A stretch of DNA of 64,000 bases from Pseudochrobactrum sp. sp1633 (GTDB lineage: Bacteria > Pseudomonadota > Alphaproteobacteria > Rhizobiales > Rhizobiaceae), in assembly GCF_030376605.1 (NCBI RefSeq), contig NZ_JARRAE010000010.1:90383-154382 (forward strand). The letters are read 5' to 3'. The notes beneath the pieces were generated by a model. That model made no database searches. It worked only from the letters and a program-made list of their open reading frames with translations, and was not told the origin of the DNA. Below, in pieces: positions 28,176 to 36,629 of the stretch; within the stretch, counting starts at the first letter, position 1; every line of letters begins with the position of its first letter. The position numbers were made by a program, and so were the translations under genes.

Positions 28176-28545
28176 GACCCGTAGCTTCAAAGTTTTAAAG
28201 ACTATTCAAAAAATTCACGGCGCGTGTCTCTTAACACGGGATGCAGCTATTGCCGATAGTTAATACTGAGAGAAATAAGCGTGCAGCAGCATGCCAGCTT
28301 GTTTTGCTGAGTAATTCATAGTTTTTGAAAGTTTAGATGGCGCAATGGTGCGGGGAATTTCATTTTCCGGAAACATAAAAGCTGCTTCAGGCATAAAATC
28401 CGGTTGTCGCTTTTTAAAAGCACCCGCAGAGAATAGATGAATTGCAGATGAGCGGGGCAGGCGGGACGAAAGTACGGCGCTGAAAACCGCATGCGAATAC
28501 GTGCGGGAAATGGCTTCAAGTTGAAAAGAGAATGATTGAAATGAA
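28176..28545. other. Gene-free stretch before the prophage junction
   Basis: 370 bases between the diguanylate cyclase and the tRNA fragment. A 67-codon minus-strand frame is present but lacks a ribosome binding site, a family or coding character. I see nothing else here. Confidence 0.5.
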
Positions 28546-28592
28546 TGGCGATCCCGACTGGATTCGAACCAGTGACCTACGGCTTAGAAGGC
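28546..28592 (-). tRNA. 3' part of tRNA-Arg(TCT): prophage attachment site (left junction)
   Basis: The minus strand reads the T arm (GGTTCGAATCC), acceptor strand and CCA end of a tRNA, with an anticodon loop CTTCTAA, anticodon TCT (Arg). The 3' anticodon arm GCCGT has no partner beyond two bases: upstream the sequence turns AT-rich, so the 5' half is missing. This is the usual trace of integration into a tRNA gene, with the integrase right beside it. The complete tRNA should lie at the other prophage end, outside the window. Confidence 0.85.
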
Positions 28593-28667
28593 AGAAACTA
28601 ATTTAATTAAAACAATGCTTTAAATGTAAAATGAGGCTGTTTAGGTCGCTAGAAGATCAATGGGTTA

Positions 28668-28694
28668 CAGTGATTTTGTAAACTAAAATCACTG
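28668..28694. repeat. Perfect inverted repeat at the end of the integrase gene
   Basis: CAGTGATTTT and AAAATCACTG, 10 bases each, around GTAAACT. It overlaps the integrase stop. On the plus strand it is followed by CCCCTTTTTC and could stop transcripts entering the prophage; it may also serve integration. Confidence 0.6.
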
Positions 28695-29714
28695 CCCCTT
28701 TTTCTCCATTTTTAGGATTACTGCATCGTTCGTTTGCTCATCATGCGCGAGATAGTGGGCTTCCAGCACTCTTGTCACGTCTTTGATAGAATGGCCGGAA
28801 GCTGCAGCAATTTCCTCAACAGTGGCTCCGCTTCTACGTGCCTTTGTGATGAAAGTTCCTCGCAGATCATGAAAGGTTACGCCGCTGATCCCAGCTCTTT
28901 TAATGGCGCGACCCCATGAGGTTTTAAACCCGTCGCTTGTCCATGGTGTCCCCTGACTGCTCGTGAGTATTGTCACAGACTGTTTGTCCATAGAATCAAG
29001 CATTGTTTTTAAGGTTGAATACACGCGAATTGTTACGCGCTTTCCTGTTTTGGATTGCTTTAGCCGGATGTGTTGACCGTCATATGCTGACCACGTGAGG
29101 TTTAGGATGTCGCCTTGTCGTTGGCCTGTCCATAAGGCCAGCATTAGGGCATGGATCAGGTTGTCGCTGAGTGCTTTGTTTGCAAGTTCGATCTGTTCAT
29201 CTGTCCAAATGATATCAGCGCGAGTGCCTTTCCAGAGCCTGCCGCCACCAGTGCACGGATTCCGTGTAATCAGCTCCATATCAAGCGCCCACGAAAAAAC
29301 GCGCTTCACCACCGCCCATGCCCTGTCAGCTTTGCGTGGTGTCTGTGCCATGGTATCTCGCCAGTCCTTAAAGACAGATCTTGCACCATGCTCATTAAGT
29401 GCGATGATCGGCATATCACCAAACTCGGATGACAATTGAGCCAGAAAAGGATCATAATCCCTTTGGCTGACTGCGCTGAGATCCGTGTAGGCCGGTGAAG
29501 TCTTATACTGGACAATCAAGCCAGCAAGGCTGTCGTTATCAGGTTGCACGGCTGTCTTGGAAATTGCGTGAAACTCAGAAACAAATCCCGCAGGGTCTAT
29601 GGTCGGGTCTACCATAAGACGCGGGCCGCCTCGCCATGCATAGTAATACGTTTGCGTTTTGCCACCGGACAAACGCTTTTTGACTTTATGCAGCCCTTTA
29701 AGTGGTACGCGCAT
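28689..29714 (-). CDS. int: Tyrosine recombinase, prophage integrase
   Basis: 341 residues. The C-terminal catalytic domain is complete: Arg199 (TGQRQGD), a Lys in KQSKTGKR (219-226), His282 and Arg285 (HDLRG), His308 (GHS) and nucleophile Tyr321. An SAM-like core-binding domain occupies about 60-155. It integrates and, with the adjacent small DNA-binding protein, excises the phage at the tRNA-Arg site. Its start overlaps the upstream gene by 17 bases, so it is the last gene of the leftward early operon. Confidence 0.95.
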   Translation of the reverse strand: MRVPLKGLHKVKKRLSGGKTQTYYYAWRGGPRLMVDPTIDPAGFVSEFHAISKTAVQPDNDSLAGLIVQYKTSPAYTDLSAVSQRDYDPFLAQLSSEFGDMPIIALNEHGARSVFKDWRDTMAQTPRKADRAWAVVKRVFSWALDMELITRNPCTGGGRLWKGTRADIIWTDEQIELANKALSDNLIHALMLALWTGQRQGDILNLTWSAYDGQHIRLKQSKTGKRVTIRVYSTLKTMLDSMDKQSVTILTSSQGTPWTSDGFKTSWGRAIKRAGISGVTFHDLRGTFITKARRSGATVEEIAAASGHSIKDVTRVLEAHYLAHDEQTNDAVILKMEKKGQ

Positions 29715-29949
29715 GTTTTCGTGCTTTCCATGCCTCTAAGGCTGACATTGTAGAATAATCGGTATTGCGATCCAATGAAGTCAACCATTCATCAAGGCGT
29801 AACCGTAAAAACCTTTGTCCTCGCGTTGAAGGTGTGAGTGCCACCGGTCTGACAGGGCAGACTTCCTTGAAGGTTTCTGTGGAGAGGCCGCAATATGCTG
29901 CAGCCTGATTTAAGGGCATAGCAGCAGGCCAGTAAGGCTGGTTTTTCAT
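29698..29949 (-). CDS. Excisionase-like small DNA-binding protein
   Basis: 83 residues. MPLNQAAAYCGLSTETFKEV is a winged-helix/MerR-type recognition segment like AlpA or Xis, followed by a basic stretch GQRFLRLRLDEWL. The position directly before int supports a role as recombination directionality factor. The ATG follows GGAGGTGGAAC and overlaps the preceding stop (ATGA). Confidence 0.7.
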   Translation of the reverse strand: MKNQPYWPAAMPLNQAAAYCGLSTETFKEVCPVRPVALTPSTRGQRFLRLRLDEWLTSLDRNTDYSTMSALEAWKARKHARTT

Positions 29950-30212
29950 GTTCCACCTCCTTCCGGTGCGAGTGGTGAGGCGGCGAGCATCAAACGCCAT
30001 TCATCTTCCATATTTTCGTATTCATTGCTTGTAACGGTGATGCCCCACGCCTTACCTGCAGCTATAACCATTTTTTCTGTCGGCTCTTTCAGGGCGCCGT
30101 AAAACAAGTCTGCAATCTTTCTCGCGGTGTGCATCGGATAGACGGCAAGTCCGCGCGCGCAGTCTGCATGAATGATACGTGCGGCTTCCTCAATCAGCTC
30201 ATCCCTTGTCAT
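29946..30212 (-). CDS. Small prophage protein of unknown function
   Basis: 88 residues beginning MTRDELIEEAARIIH, mainly helical, with a DEWRLML segment near the end. Such proteins recur in early regions of rhizobial phages. The start chosen lies inside the end of the previous gene (14-base overlap); its stop overlaps the next start (ATGA). No function can be given. Confidence 0.65.
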   Translation of the reverse strand: MTRDELIEEAARIIHADCARGLAVYPMHTARKIADLFYGALKEPTEKMVIAAGKAWGITVTSNEYENMEDEWRLMLAASPLAPEGGGT

Positions 30213-30846
30213 TGCTGGCCTCCACGTTGAGGGCGGCACGGGCTTCAACTTGCCACCAAAGAAGACCGGTAGCCTGTGTAGGGCTTGATATTTTAGTCAA
30301 AACCTCTCGCAACCTCTCATTCTCCGCTTTCAGGTCAGCGGTTGGTGCTGCGTAGAGGGGTTGATGCTCCCACCAATACTGGTCTGTTTCGCCGTAATAC
30401 CAATTTTCATTCTCGCTATGTCTATAGCGATACGCAATCGGCTCCTGCGCTTCATACTGCGCGAGTTTGGCTTCTGCGGCTTCGATGCGCTTCCATAGCA
30501 ACGCATTTTGTTTGAATGCTGCATTGCTAACATCAATCTGATTATTCTTCGCGGCGATGATTTCGTCCTTCTGCATAAGGTCTGCTTGTTTGTCATTAAG
30601 AAGGCACGACAGTTCATCAATGATTTCAGCGGCTTGCGAGTACAGGACGTATTTGCCCTCTGTGTGCTCCATCATCTTATGCTGGTTCGGATATTCGCAG
30701 TGCTTCCAGCGCACCAACTCCGGCACGTCTGGCACGGCGCGTGTTCCTAGACCTTTGCAACGGCGGCAGAAAATATCCATCACAGCGTTAAGTCCACCTT
30801 CACCTGTCCCGTTGCAGGCTTCACACGGCTTCAATTCACTTATCAT
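30199..30846 (-). CDS. Zinc-finger and coiled-coil prophage protein
   Basis: 215 residues. Two CxxCxGxG-type elements (CEACNGTGEGG and CRRCKGLGTR, residues 8-34) form a DnaJ-like zinc finger. A heptad-rich coiled coil follows (about 68-132, KDEIIAAKNNQI), then an aromatic section (ENWYYGETDQYWWEHQPLY) and a second coiled segment. It may act as an adaptor in the early operon, but function is unknown. Its ATG overlaps the stop of the 43-residue gene upstream. Confidence 0.7.
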   Translation of the reverse strand: MISELKPCEACNGTGEGGLNAVMDIFCRRCKGLGTRAVPDVPELVRWKHCEYPNQHKMMEHTEGKYVLYSQAAEIIDELSCLLNDKQADLMQKDEIIAAKNNQIDVSNAAFKQNALLWKRIEAAEAKLAQYEAQEPIAYRYRHSENENWYYGETDQYWWEHQPLYAAPTADLKAENERLREVLTKISSPTQATGLLWWQVEARAALNVEASNDKG

Positions 30847-30974
30847 GATGCTGTCCTTTCAGGCGATTTCTCCCAATCGCAAGGATACCAAGCCCAATCA
30901 CGCATTGCGCACTGATCTATTGATGGCCTTCCGCAAAACGGGCAGGTCTGTTTATCCGTTGCTTTCTTACTCAC
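30843..30974 (-). CDS. 43-residue zinc-ribbon-like protein
   Basis: A GTG-started frame: VSKKATDKQTCPFCGRPSID, then a section with Cys and many Trp, ending SPERTAS. CPFC gives a zinc-ribbon half; two further Cys follow (DQC and YPC). Both ends are coupled: GTG lies within the end of the upstream gene, where GGATGTGGGA serves as binding site, and the TGA overlaps the next ATG (ATGA). This packing supports a real gene despite its size. Confidence 0.65.
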   Translation of the reverse strand: MSKKATDKQTCPFCGRPSIDQCAMRDWAWYPCDWEKSPERTAS

Positions 30975-31536
30975 TCCCACATCCTTGCACTGGTTCGGCA
31001 GATAGGGCGCGATAGTCTGGCTTCAATTTCCTGATACCCTGTTCAGCTTCATTGCGCGTAATATCATCATAGGCATCTAAAGCATTGAGAGATTGCTCAA
31101 CGCCATTTTCAAACCCTTCCTCAAACGCCTGTCTCCGCACCGCCGCCACGTCAACGGGCTTGGTCAACGCTTCGATTTCACAAGCCATTTTATCGAGCCT
31201 GTCCCAAACATCATTATTCAGGATACTTTGTTCTGGATCGTGACCATTGATGATTTGCTCAAGATCAGTGCTTGTTTGATTAATAATGAGATTGCGTGAT
31301 GTGTTAGCGTGGCGCTCTTCTTTCGTAGGCACCTCTACAGCACAAGGCGCAGAGAGGTGAGGGATATCGTTTAAGGCGTCAAGAAGTTCAAGGCCAACAT
31401 TCTTCAAGGCATAGCAAATTTCCTGCGTATAATCTCTACTGCCTTCATTGATGAAGTATTTTGCAATCTTCTCGATCTTTTCACGAGCCTGCACAGCCTC
31501 ATCCGGTATATGCGCTGTGGTGTGTGTATCTTTCAT
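30967..31536 (-). CDS. Helical prophage protein of unknown function
   Basis: 189 residues, mostly helical and acidic, with QAFEEGFENGVEQSLNALDAYDD near the C-terminus. No family is recognised. ATGA overlap with the gene before and 8-base overlap with the next show it belongs to the early operon. Confidence 0.65.
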   Translation of the reverse strand: MKDTHTTAHIPDEAVQAREKIEKIAKYFINEGSRDYTQEICYALKNVGLELLDALNDIPHLSAPCAVEVPTKEERHANTSRNLIINQTSTDLEQIINGHDPEQSILNNDVWDRLDKMACEIEALTKPVDVAAVRRQAFEEGFENGVEQSLNALDAYDDITRNEAEQGIRKLKPDYRALSAEPVQGCGSE

Positions 31537-31778
31537 AGCGCACCTCCACTGGCAGCATTGGGAAATATGCCAAATGACATCAAGCGAGCTTTAATCGCTA
31601 AAACCACCTCAACGGATTTATCATTCAGCTCACACACATCGTCGTGCCCGTAATTACTCGGATTGATTTCTCCGAGGGTCTCATACGCCCACTCAAGAAA
31701 GTCTACTTCGCTATCAAAGGCACTTTGCCCATCGGCGGGTTCAGGTGCACCGGTGTTCATCTGATCTTTATCTGTCAT
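31533..31778 (-). CDS. Small acidic prophage protein
   Basis: 81 residues, strongly acidic in the first two thirds (FDSEVDFLEWAYETLGEI, HDDVCELNDK). Unknown function. Coupled to both neighbours by 4-base overlaps. Confidence 0.6.
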   Translation of the reverse strand: MTDKDQMNTGAPEPADGQSAFDSEVDFLEWAYETLGEINPSNYGHDDVCELNDKSVEVVLAIKARLMSFGIFPNAASGGAL

Positions 31779-32185
31779 TGCATGCGCTCCTGTGGCTGGA
31801 TTGGCTCATAAAGTGAGCGGCGGTGCTGAACGATTTTTGTGAGTGGCGGCTTTGGTTGTTTCTTGCCGGAAAGCTTTGATGACGGGCGCTTTGCACCAAT
31901 ATGCTTCCCGCGAACGCTTGCAACTTTTGCTTTCTCTGCTACGTCCTGCCTTGTCTTTTTAATGTGGCAGTGAGAATGCGCTGGGGCTAAGTTGCTTTCA
32001 CGGTTTTCGCCACCGTTAATCAGTGCAATTCGGTGATCCGCATCCCATGTTTCAAACGGGACTTTGATCGGCAGATTGCAGCAGTGGCAGATACCATTTG
32101 CACGATCAAAAACCCTTTCGCGCACACGTGGCGGGATTTTCGTGTCGTCTGTCTTGCCAACCCATTCTTTGATTGAACGAGCCAT
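31775..32185 (-). CDS. HNH endonuclease-like protein
   Basis: 136 residues. After a basic start, CHCC (about 33-36) pairs with a later HCHIKK to bind zinc, and WDADHRIALINGGENRESNLAPAHSHCH is the HNH beta-beta-alpha metal motif with the catalytic His in ADH. The C-terminal 45 residues are very basic. In an early recombination operon it may nick or resolve DNA. The start is fixed by a TGATG overlap with the upstream gene. Confidence 0.83.
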   Translation of the reverse strand: MARSIKEWVGKTDDTKIPPRVRERVFDRANGICHCCNLPIKVPFETWDADHRIALINGGENRESNLAPAHSHCHIKKTRQDVAEKAKVASVRGKHIGAKRPSSKLSGKKQPKPPLTKIVQHRRSLYEPIQPQERMQ

Positions 32186-32418
32186 CAGCGCCCCCAATCC
32201 AGAGAGCCATTGCGATATGGAATGCCGCGCTCAATGGCAACGATTACAGCTGTGGTTCTGAGCAATTCACGCTCAAGATGGCTGTATCGCTTCTTGTCTT
32301 TCTTGGCTTTGGCGATAGTGGCCTTGAGAGTTTCAGCGGTGGCGCGAAGCTCTGGCAGTGGATCATCCTGAAAACCGAGAAGCTTGCGCAGTTTTGAAAT
32401 GAGGAACTGAATAATCAT
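32185..32418 (-). CDS. Small basic prophage protein
   Basis: 77 residues: MIIQFLISKLRKLLGFQDD, then a Lys-rich helix (KATIAKAKKDKKRYSHLERELL). Probably a short coiled-coil protein. Unknown function. Its ATG lies in the end of the NinB-like gene (ATGA). Confidence 0.6.
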   Translation of the reverse strand: MIIQFLISKLRKLLGFQDDPLPELRATAETLKATIAKAKKDKKRYSHLERELLRTTAVIVAIERGIPYRNGSLDWGR

Positions 32419-32840
32419 ACTGCCTCCATAAGGTAGCCTTGGCGACGTGTTTCGGTGAGGGGGATATGATGATCGGCGCACCATGCCAGCGCATATTCGA
32501 GCAAAGAGGCGGCGCGTTTAACTGACATGCGGGCGGTGCTTTCGCGAATGTTTACGAATTCGCCCTCAAGCCCCGGCACAAATTCGACTTCGCCCTGCGT
32601 TGCTTTTGTGTGACCGGAAACAAGCAGAACTTTCCATTCTTCCGATTTTCGTGGTTTACCAGCCCATTCAAAACCAGACTTCGCAATGTCAGAACAAATT
32701 GAATGAAAGAAATCATTCTGGCCTCCGCTTCTGGTTGGTGGTGCAAAGGTTGCTGTGTGACCGTCAGGGAGAGCCATAAGCGCTCGGATTGCATTCTGGC
32801 GAACCTGCGGATTTACGATGGTGTAACGCTGCTTTTCCAT
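32415..32840 (-). CDS. NinB/Orf-like recombination mediator
   Basis: 141 residues. The pattern of lambda Orf (NinB) is visible: VRQNAIRALMALPDG..ATFAPPTRS, then NDFFHSICSDIAKSG, a central W-K (EEWKVLLVSGH), and NIRESTARMSVKRAASLLEYALAWCADHHI near the end. Orf replaces RecFOR in loading recombinases onto SSB-coated DNA. Its place beside ssb, YqaJ and ERF genes fits well. Confidence 0.82.
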   Translation of the reverse strand: MEKQRYTIVNPQVRQNAIRALMALPDGHTATFAPPTRSGGQNDFFHSICSDIAKSGFEWAGKPRKSEEWKVLLVSGHTKATQGEVEFVPGLEGEFVNIRESTARMSVKRAASLLEYALAWCADHHIPLTETRRQGYLMEAV

Positions 32841-32848
32841 GAGGCACC

Positions 32849-33313
32849 TCAGAACGGAATGTCATCATCGAGATTGTCGTCAAAGCCACCGCCATATCCG
32901 CCAGATTGCTGGCTATAGGACTGTTCGGACTGGCGGGATTGGCTTTGTTGTTGACCTTCACCGCGACTGTCGAGCATCTGCAATTCGCCGCGGAACTTCT
33001 GCAGAACAATCTCAGTCGTGTAGCGGTCGTTACCGTTCTGATCCGCCCATTTACGAGTTTGCAGCTGGCCTTCGATGTAAACCTTGGCGCCTTTTTTCAG
33101 ATACTGCTCAGCAACCTTGGCCAGATTTTCGTTGAAGATTACGACGCTGTGCCATTCGGTTTTATCCTTACGCTCACCGCTCTGACGGTCACGCCAGCTT
33201 TCCGAAGTGGCAATGCGTAGATTTGCAACCGGCTCACCGGATTGCAGGCGGCGGATTTCAGGATCAGAACCCAGATTGCCGACCAAAATTACTTTATTGA
33301 CTGAGCCGGCCAT
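32849..33313 (-). CDS. ssb: Single-stranded DNA-binding protein
   Basis: 154 residues. The OB fold ([17 protein letters not shown] to [16 protein letters not shown]) is complete, then a Gln/Ser/Gly-rich flexible tail and the acidic tip DDDIPF that binds partner proteins. The start is fixed by a TAATG overlap with the YqaJ gene. It is a phage copy, serving the ERF pathway. Confidence 0.95.
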   Translation of the reverse strand: MAGSVNKVILVGNLGSDPEIRRLQSGEPVANLRIATSESWRDRQSGERKDKTEWHSVVIFNENLAKVAEQYLKKGAKVYIEGQLQTRKWADQNGNDRYTTEIVLQKFRGELQMLDSRGEGQQQSQSRQSEQSYSQQSGGYGGGFDDNLDDDIPF

Positions 33314-33954
33314 TATGCTGCTTCCTTCAAACTTGGGGCGCATACGTTTTGCAGCGCAGTGATTTTGTCATTGATTTCACACAGAAACTCGGAGACCTCA
33401 GCTTCGAGGTTTGCGATCAGTTCATCATCACGCTCAACGCGCTTTACAAAGAGGCGCATTTCTTCCGGCATCCGTGGGTCGAATGAAACGAAATCACACC
33501 ACTTGCGACCGGTGCATGCCATCTGCCACATCATTTGTTTGATGTACTTGGCCGGAGCTTTCCCACTCAGCATTGTTTCGATATGCGTTGATGTGTTGGG
33601 GCACTTGATCTCCACCAGACCGTCCGTGCCGACCAAGCCGTCAGGGCTGGCACCAGTCATTTCGATTGATGGATGAGCGACAAAGGCTACTTGCTCCACA
33701 AGCTCATTTGCATGGAACTGATAGGCAAGTCTCGCCTCCGGCTCTTGCTCATTGCCCCATTGGATTGAGCTATTTGTGAATGTTGCTTCGACGGAGCCGG
33801 TCAAACGCTCTGCAATGAGCTGCGCCATGTAATTCGCGCGTGATGCCGATACTCCTGTTTTCACCTTCGCCGTCACATCGGAAACACGGGAGGCGGTGAC
33901 TTTGCCAAGGCGCAAAGCATGCCAGTCGTCAGAACCTTGAATAATGTTATCCAT
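33313..33954 (-). CDS. YqaJ-type viral exonuclease (lambda Exo/RecE-like)
   Basis: 213 residues. [18 protein letters not shown] at the start and [19 protein letters not shown] (catalytic D..ExK) in the middle are the YqaJ signatures. The enzyme resects double-strand ends to give the 3' single strand used by the ERF annealase upstream. The two form a two-component recombinase like lambda Exo-Bet. Its start overlaps the ERF gene by 8 bases. Confidence 0.92.
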   Translation of the reverse strand: MDNIIQGSDDWHALRLGKVTASRVSDVTAKVKTGVSASRANYMAQLIAERLTGSVEATFTNSSIQWGNEQEPEARLAYQFHANELVEQVAFVAHPSIEMTGASPDGLVGTDGLVEIKCPNTSTHIETMLSGKAPAKYIKQMMWQMACTGRKWCDFVSFDPRMPEEMRLFVKRVERDDELIANLEAEVSEFLCEINDKITALQNVCAPSLKEAA

Positions 33955-34723
33955 TTGCGCGGCTTTCGATTGTTGCAGTCAGTTTTTTCTTTGCACCTTC
34001 AAAACGATCCTCGGTAAGGTCTTGAACTGCGTTGACTTTGTAGAACTGGCACCAAACCGCGATATTCATTCCAGCCTGATCAATAAGGGCGAGAAGCTCA
34101 TCGCGTTGCGCCGAATTAATCGGATCGCGCTTTACTGGCTGATTATTGCCATCCGTATCGTCGCCAGTACTGATGTTGAACAGCATGCAAAGCAGATACC
34201 GGCGACCATAGGTGGCAGTGCTGCCAAATGCCTGGGTGCCGGTTTTATTGACCTTGCCTTGTGCGCCTGCACCATCGACAGGGATTTCACCTACGCCATT
34301 GCGTGAGTGGCCTTCTGCGTGGGAAATCTCCCAGACAATGCGCAGTTCGCCCTTGTTGTTGTAGCCGTCTGGCTGAAATGAAACGGCAAAACCATGCTTG
34401 TGAATGGTTGGCATTGCCTGCTCTTCGATTGCCGCCAGATCAGCATAGCGCGACTTAGTATGGTCGTTGCCACGGTTCTTGATAACGACCGGCAATTCGG
34501 ACTGGCATTTAGACATAGCGGCAAAATATGCCTTCTTTGCCTGACGCTCTTCATCTTCACGGGCGCGATCTTCCATGCGCTCCTTCATGTCGAGCATCTT
34601 TTCAAGGCGATCCAGCGGGATATTCGGATCCATTGCGATACGCTCAATCATGGAGATCATCGGCGCATCGGCGCTATAAGATTGAGTTTCTGTAGGCGTG
34701 TGAATTTCAAGTGCGGCGCTCAT
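33947..34723 (-). CDS. erf: ERF family single-strand annealing recombinase
   Basis: 258 residues. The ERF domain spans about 65-200: AYFAAMSKCQSELPVVIKNRGNDHTKSRYADLAAIEEQAMPTIHKHGFAVSF, then GTQAFGSTATYGRRYLLCMLFNI. P22 Erf pairs complementary strands and circularises phage DNA. The ATG at 34,723 follows AAAGGAACTCAC; a longer frame upstream overlaps the next gene's end and is less likely. Confidence 0.92.
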   Translation of the reverse strand: MSAALEIHTPTETQSYSADAPMISMIERIAMDPNIPLDRLEKMLDMKERMEDRAREDEERQAKKAYFAAMSKCQSELPVVIKNRGNDHTKSRYADLAAIEEQAMPTIHKHGFAVSFQPDGYNNKGELRIVWEISHAEGHSRNGVGEIPVDGAGAQGKVNKTGTQAFGSTATYGRRYLLCMLFNISTGDDTDGNNQPVKRDPINSAQRDELLALIDQAGMNIAVWCQFYKVNAVQDLTEDRFEGAKKKLTATIESRANG

Positions 34724-34743
34724 GTGAGTTCCTTTCAATGAAT

Positions 34744-35826
34744 TCAGTATTTGAGGGTGACGTTGGGAACTAAGCCGCTGACCATGTGGACAACGATCTT
34801 CTGAGCTTGCTCCGCAGATATGCCGGAGCATTCGATCAATTCGGCAACAATCGCGTTATTGATCGTCTTGCGGTGTTCTTTGTCGGCATCACGGCGGCGC
34901 TGTTCAGCTTCTGCCGCAGCCTTAGCGTCTGCTATGCGTTGGCGTTCTGCAGCAGCTTCACGTTCGGCTTTTTCACGTTCCTGAATAACAGCCTGTGCTG
35001 CTCGTTCTTCGGCCTCTTTCGCGGCACGTTCTGCGGCTGCAATACGCTCCTGAGCGTCACGGTCGGCCTGTTCACGGGCTAATTCAGCCGCCTTAGCCAA
35101 TTCCGCTTTGCGATTTTCTTCGGCGATACGGTCACGCTCAATCTGCTCGGCTTTTTCACGTTCCGCAGCCTCAGCCGCCAGACGTTCAGCCTCGATGCGT
35201 TCACGTTCAACAGCTTCCGCTCTCAGGCGCTCTAATTCCGCAGCATCAGCTTCTTGCTTTTCGGCAGCTGCCAGCAAGTTTTTGAGCGCTTCAATAGCGG
35301 CATTGCGGGCGTTCGCTGCCTGATCCGCATACTCTTGCCAGACCTCTGCACCTAGAGGTGTTTTCTCAGCATCGGTGAGAAGTTCGCGCAGATCAGAAGA
35401 TGAGCGACCAAAGCCTGTTTTGCTCAACGCAATGAGGGATTCCATGCGTGATTTATGGCCTTCAACCCGCTCCGCTTCCGCAGCTTCCCATTCAGTGAGA
35501 GGCTTGCGAACTTCATCTCGCAATGCATCAAGTTTGCCTTCGATGATGTTACAGGCAGCGTTGACCTTTTTAGTCTGATCGCGCCAGCCTTCGGTCAGCT
35601 TCTTACCTTGACCGATTAGGGCTGTTTTGGTGCGGGACACTTTATAGGCAAGAGAGGCGATAGCATCGCGGCCGGTCTTGGTTTTCAGGTTTGGCTCATG
35701 CTGATCAACAGCTTCTTTGACCTGCGCATACAGCTTTTCAAATTCTGCATCATCGGTGAACAGTTCCGCTGTCATAACAGCAGGCAGATTGATAATCAGA
35801 TCGGTTGATGTGTTAATGGCGCTCAT
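34744..35826 (-). CDS. Long coiled-coil prophage protein
   Basis: 360 residues. Residues 1-200 are helical with a DUF1351-like look (FEKLYAQVKEAVDQHEPNLKTKTGRDAIASLA). About 200-320 is an Ala/Glu/Arg heptad region (ERERIEAERLAAEAAEREKA). The end is a small globular domain (HRKTINNAIVAELIECSGISAEQAQKIV). Genes of this kind regularly precede erf in temperate phages and may scaffold the recombination proteins. Function unproven. Confidence 0.7.
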   Translation of the reverse strand: MSAINTSTDLIINLPAVMTAELFTDDAEFEKLYAQVKEAVDQHEPNLKTKTGRDAIASLAYKVSRTKTALIGQGKKLTEGWRDQTKKVNAACNIIEGKLDALRDEVRKPLTEWEAAEAERVEGHKSRMESLIALSKTGFGRSSSDLRELLTDAEKTPLGAEVWQEYADQAANARNAAIEALKNLLAAAEKQEADAAELERLRAEAVERERIEAERLAAEAAEREKAEQIERDRIAEENRKAELAKAAELAREQADRDAQERIAAAERAAKEAEERAAQAVIQEREKAEREAAAERQRIADAKAAAEAEQRRRDADKEHRKTINNAIVAELIECSGISAEQAQKIVVHMVSGLVPNVTLKY

Positions 35827-36005
35827 GCTGCCAGTTCCTTGTCTGTGAGGTCGAGAAAAATTGAGCGGATTTCTTTGCGCGCATCGTACGGGAGAGGGCG
35901 CGCCAAGAGGTCGCCTGCTGCTTTAATGCGATCAGCTGTGGGTGCATCGGTGCTGATGGCGGTTAGGTATAAGTCTGCCTGCTCTGATGTGAGGTGGTCG
36001 GCCAT
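35823..36005 (-). CDS. Small prophage protein
   Basis: 60 residues (MADHLTSEQADLYLTAISTD to LDLTDKELAA), helical and acidic. Coupled by TAATG to the gene before and ATGA to the gene after. Unknown function. Confidence 0.6.
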   Translation of the reverse strand: MADHLTSEQADLYLTAISTDAPTADRIKAAGDLLARPLPYDARKEIRSIFLDLTDKELAA

Positions 36006-36172
36006 TATGCAGCCCTCCGGCGTGGAGCGATCTTGGTGACTTTGGAATTGGAAGTGGAAAGGGCGGCTTTGTCGTAATCACGCACAATCTGAACGACGCG
36101 CTCCAAAGCAGTCTTGGTATTGCCTTCATCCCAATAGGCATTCCAGACGAGTGTCATGAGTTCCTCGTCCAT
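36005..36172 (-). CDS. 55-residue prophage protein
   Basis: MDEELMTLVWNAYWDEGNTK, a helical middle (LERVVQIVRDYDKA) and a basic end APRRRAA. TGATG overlap at its start and TAATG overlap at its stop tie it into the operon, which is the main support. An overlapping 69-codon frame in another phase is rejected. Function unknown. Confidence 0.6.
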   Translation of the reverse strand: MDEELMTLVWNAYWDEGNTKTALERVVQIVRDYDKAALSTSNSKVTKIAPRRRAA

Positions 36173-36447
36173 CACGCAGCCCTCGGCATTTCTTCGGCGT
36201 AATCTTCAACTACGCGACCGATAAGCCAGTCATCATCCTGCGCCTGATCAGCGACCATATGGGCGATTTTGTTGAGGACAGGAGAACCGTTGAACAGGCT
36301 GATACCGTCTTTATAGACGCCTTCTACTGTTATGCGAGGCTCGCAGCCTTCCATTGAGAAGGACACATCAAGCTCAACTTCATCCTGAAAAATAACAAAG
36401 CCAAGCACTGGGTCATGCAGTTCTGCGCTGTATGCATAAAGGCTCAT
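36172..36447 (-). CDS. First gene of the leftward early operon, unknown function
   Basis: 91 residues beginning MSLYAYSAELHDPVLGFVIF, a mixed alpha/beta acidic protein ending EEMPRAA. The ATG follows GGAGAGAACC. A frame extending 44 codons upstream crosses the operator repeats and is rejected. It is the promoter-proximal gene of the recombination operon. Confidence 0.65.
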   Translation of the reverse strand: MSLYAYSAELHDPVLGFVIFQDEVELDVSFSMEGCEPRITVEGVYKDGISLFNGSPVLNKIAHMVADQAQDDDWLIGRVVEDYAEEMPRAA

Positions 36448-36508
36448 TGGTTCTCTCCATCGTTTAGCGGATCGGCGTTTGCTTCTTCGCGCTGTTGATG
36501 GATTGAAT

Positions 36509-36557
36509 ATGCATGAGATGCATAAACATGTAAAGCATAAAAATGCATGACATGCAT
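36509..36557. promoter_or_regulatory. Operator repeats before the leftward early operon
   Basis: Two near-palindromes ATGCATGAGATGCAT (36,509-36,523) and ATGCATGACATGCAT (36,543-36,557) stand 34 bases apart, with a degenerate ACATGTAAAGCAT between. The same motif occurs in the repressor/Cro control region at 39.4 kb. They are the likely binding sites of the prophage repressor that silence the recombination-integration operon. Confidence 0.75.
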
Positions 36558-36629
36558 AATTATTGCGCCCACACCCCAACCATGCTAGAATCAGGGCAGC
36601 AAAAAGCCCGCATGGGGCGGCTAAAGTAG

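Noticed and set aside
28316..28519. A 67-codon frame next to the tRNA fragment
   Set aside because: No ribosome binding site, family, or coding character.
34900..35330. Repetitive DNA that might suggest a tandem repeat or CRISPR array
   Set aside because: The periodicity comes from Ala/Glu/Arg codons of a coiled coil; there are no identical repeats with unique spacers. No CRISPR array was seen anywhere.
35932..36141. A 69-codon minus-strand frame
   Set aside because: It conflicts with the 55-residue gene, which has exact overlaps with both neighbours; this frame has none.
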